Assembly (NCBI RefSeq): GCF_008364625.2
Contig: NZ_CP126604.1
Location: 682,001 to 746,000 of the forward strand
Reading direction: 5' to 3'
Length of the DNA: 64,000 nt
From: Enterobacter dykesii
Lineage (GTDB): Bacteria; Pseudomonadota; Gammaproteobacteria; Enterobacterales; Enterobacteriaceae
The notes under the pieces were generated by a model. That model did not search any database, was not told the DNA's origin, and saw only the letters and a list, made by a program, of their open reading frames with translations. Position numbers and translations under genes: made by a program. Positions within the stretch are counted from its first letter, which is position 1; each line of letters starts with the position of its first letter. Of this stretch, positions 62,361-64,000 are shown in pieces.

Positions 62361-64000
62361 GTGCTAGAAGAATACCGTAAGCACGTAGCAGAACGTGCCG
62401 CCGAGGGAATTGTACCCAAACCTTTAGATGCAACCCAAATGGCCGCGCTCGTCGAGCTGCTGAAGAACCCGCCTAAGGGCGAAGAAGAATTCCTGTTAGA
62501 TCTGCTGATCAACCGCGTACCGCCTGGCGTAGATGAAGCTGCCTACGTAAAAGCCGGATTCCTTGCTGCTATCGCCAAAGGCGAAGCCACCTCCCCACTG
62601 GTTACTCCTGAAAAAGCCATTGAACTGCTCGGCACCATGCAGGGTGGTTACAACATTCATCCGCTGATTGACGCGCTGGATAACGACAAGCTGGCACCGA
62701 TTGCCGCTAAAGCGCTCTCTTCCACGCTGCTGATGTTCGATAACTTCTACGATGTAGAAGAAAAAGCCAAAGCAGGCAACGTCTATGCGAAGCAGGTGAT
62801 GCAGTCCTGGGCCGATGCCGAATGGTTCCTGAATCGTCCTGCGCTGGCTGAAAAAATCACCGTTACCGTCTTTAAAGTGACCGGTGAAACCAACACCGAT
62901 GACCTCTCTCCGGCACCGGACGCGTGGTCTCGCCCGGATATCCCTCTGCACGCTCTGGCGATGCTGAAAAACGCCCGTGAAGGCATTGAGCCGGATCAGC
63001 CGGGCAGCGTTGGCCCGATCAAACAGATCGAAGCCCTGCAGAAAAAAGGGTTCCCGCTGGCCTACGTGGGTGACGTTGTGGGTACCGGTTCTTCCCGTAA
63101 GTCCGCAACCAACTCCGTGCTGTGGTTCATGGGCGACGACATTCCGCACGTGCCGAACAAGCGCGGCGGCGGCCTGTGCCTCGGCGGCAAAATTGCGCCA
63201 ATCTTCTTCAACACCATGGAAGATGCGGGCGCCCTGCCGATCGAAGTGGACGTTTCTAACCTGAACATGGGCGACGTGATTGACGTTTACCCGTACAAAG
63301 GCGAAGTGCGCAACCACGAGACCAACGAGCTGCTGGCAAGCTTCGAGCTGAAAACCGACGTGCTGATCGACGAAGTGCGTGCCGGTGGCCGTATTCCGCT
63401 GATCATTGGTCGTGGTCTGACTACCAAAGCGCGTGAAGCGCTGGGTCTGCCGCACAGTGATGTATTCCGTCACGCGAAAGACGTTGCTGAAAGCAACCGC
63501 GGTTATTCTCTGGCACAGAAAATGGTGGGCCGCGCGTGCGGCGTCGCCGGTATTCGTCCTGGCGCGTACTGCGAGCCGAAGATGACCTCCGTGGGCTCTC
63601 AGGACACCACTGGCCCAATGACCCGTGACGAACTGAAAGACCTGGCGTGCCTGGGCTTCTCTTCTGATCTGGTGATGCAGTCCTTCTGCCACACGGCGGC
63701 CTATCCGAAGCCGGTTGACGTGACCACGCACCACACGCTGCCAGACTTCATCATGAACCGCGGCGGCGTTTCCCTGCGTCCAGGCGACGGCGTCATCCAC
63801 TCCTGGCTGAACCGCATGCTGCTGCCGGATACCGTGGGTACCGGCGGTGACTCCCATACCCGTTTCCCAATCGGTATCTCTTTCCCGGCGGGCTCCGGTC
63901 TGGTGGCGTTTGCTGCTGCGACTGGCGTGATGCCGCTGGATATGCCGGAATCGGTGCTGGTGCGCTTCAAAGGTAAAATGCAGCCGGGTATCACCCTGCG
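62361..64000 (+). CDS. acnB: Aconitate hydratase B AcnB, N-terminal part (cut by window end)
   Basis: 546 codons are visible of an expected 865. The start is GTG ([21 protein letters not shown]) with AGGAG 7 bases upstream, as in E. coli. The N-terminal HEAT-like domain (residues 1-160) is followed by the swivel domain ([40 protein letters not shown]) and the start of the Fe-S catalytic domains ([23 protein letters not shown]). The iron-sulfur cysteines lie beyond the window. It interconverts citrate and isocitrate in the TCA cycle; the apo form binds mRNA. Confidence 0.97.
   Translation, partial: MLEEYRKHVAERAAEGIVPKPLDATQMAALVELLKNPPKGEEEFLLDLLINRVPPGVDEAAYVKAGFLAAIAKGEATSPLVTPEKAIELLGTMQGGYNIHPLIDALDNDKLAPIAAKALSSTLLMFDNFYDVEEKAKAGNVYAKQVMQSWADAEWFLNRPALAEKITVTVFKVTGETNTDDLSPAPDAWSRPDIPLHALAMLKNAREGIEPDQPGSVGPIKQIEALQKKGFPLAYVGDVVGTGSSRKSATNSVLWFMGDDIPHVPNKRGGGLCLGGKIAPIFFNTMEDAGALPIEVDVSNLNMGDVIDVYPYKGEVRNHETNELLASFELKTDVLIDEVRAGGRIPLIIGRGLTTKAREALGLPHSDVFRHAKDVAESNRGYSLAQKMVGRACGVAGIRPGAYCEPKMTSVGSQDTTGPMTRDELKDLACLGFSSDLVMQSFCHTAAYPKPVDVTTHHTLPDFIMNRGGVSLRPGDGVIHSWLNRMLLPDTVGTGGDSHTRFPIGISFPAGSGLVAFAAATGVMPLDMPESVLVRFKGKMQPGITL

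Noticed and set aside
62496-63857. A 453-codon open frame opposite acnB
   Set aside because: Antisense shadow of a conserved gene; no start signal and no recognisable domain.

Overview
This window is a piece of an enterobacterial chromosome. Gene order runs yabI, thiBPQ, sgrR/sgrS/sgrT, setA, leuLABCD, leuO, ilvIH, cra, the mraZ-to-ftsZ division and cell-wall cluster, lpxC, secM-secA, mutT, yacG-zapD-coaE, guaC, hofCB-ppdD, nadC, ampDE, aroP, pdhR-aceEF-lpd, acnB. This is the order known from the 2-minute region of Escherichia coli, and protein lengths agree with the E. coli proteins almost throughout. Recalled E. coli sequences differ by scattered substitutions, and two loci differ from E. 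coli: a GH43/GPH pair between ampE and aroP, and a DUF2950 gene beside the yacH-like DUF3300 gene. Together with the AmpD sequence this suggests Enterobacter or a close relative. The species cannot be fixed by eye. No tRNA, rRNA, insertion sequence, prophage or CRISPR was seen.

Layout. 1-6.9 kb: end of yabI, thiamine/TPP uptake under a TPP riboswitch, and the glucose-phosphate stress module (SgrR, the dual-function RNA SgrS with its SgrT peptide, the SetA exporter). 6.9-17.1 kb: branched-chain amino acids (leu operon with attenuator, LeuO, acetolactate synthase III) and the Cra regulator. 17.6-36.3 kb: the mra/dcw cluster, all on the plus strand with many 1-26 bp gene overlaps or very short gaps, followed by lpxC and the SecM arrest gene that sets SecA synthesis. 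36.4-42.4 kb: secA, mutT, coaE-zapD-yacG, guaC. 42.4-48.0 kb: type IV pilus remnant set, nadC, and the AmpD/AmpE muropeptide genes. 48.0-50.4 kb: an accessory glycoside-use pair. 50.6-64 kb: aroP, the pyruvate dehydrogenase operon with PdhR, two envelope proteins of unknown function, and the first 546 codons of acnB, cut by the window end.

Control elements readable by eye include the TPP riboswitch, SgrS, the leu leader with four consecutive CTA leucine codons, three GTGGR MraZ boxes at 10 bp steps, the SecM arrest motif, a PdhR box, a TyrR box pair at aroP, and many intrinsic terminators. I found no convincing wholly new system. The most worthwhile items are the GH43/GPH pair, the DUF3300/DUF2950 pair with its Asp/His-rich tract, the diverged SgrT and SecM, a possible leader peptide before cra, and conserved-looking RNA hairpins in pdhR-aceE and inside the GH43 stop region.
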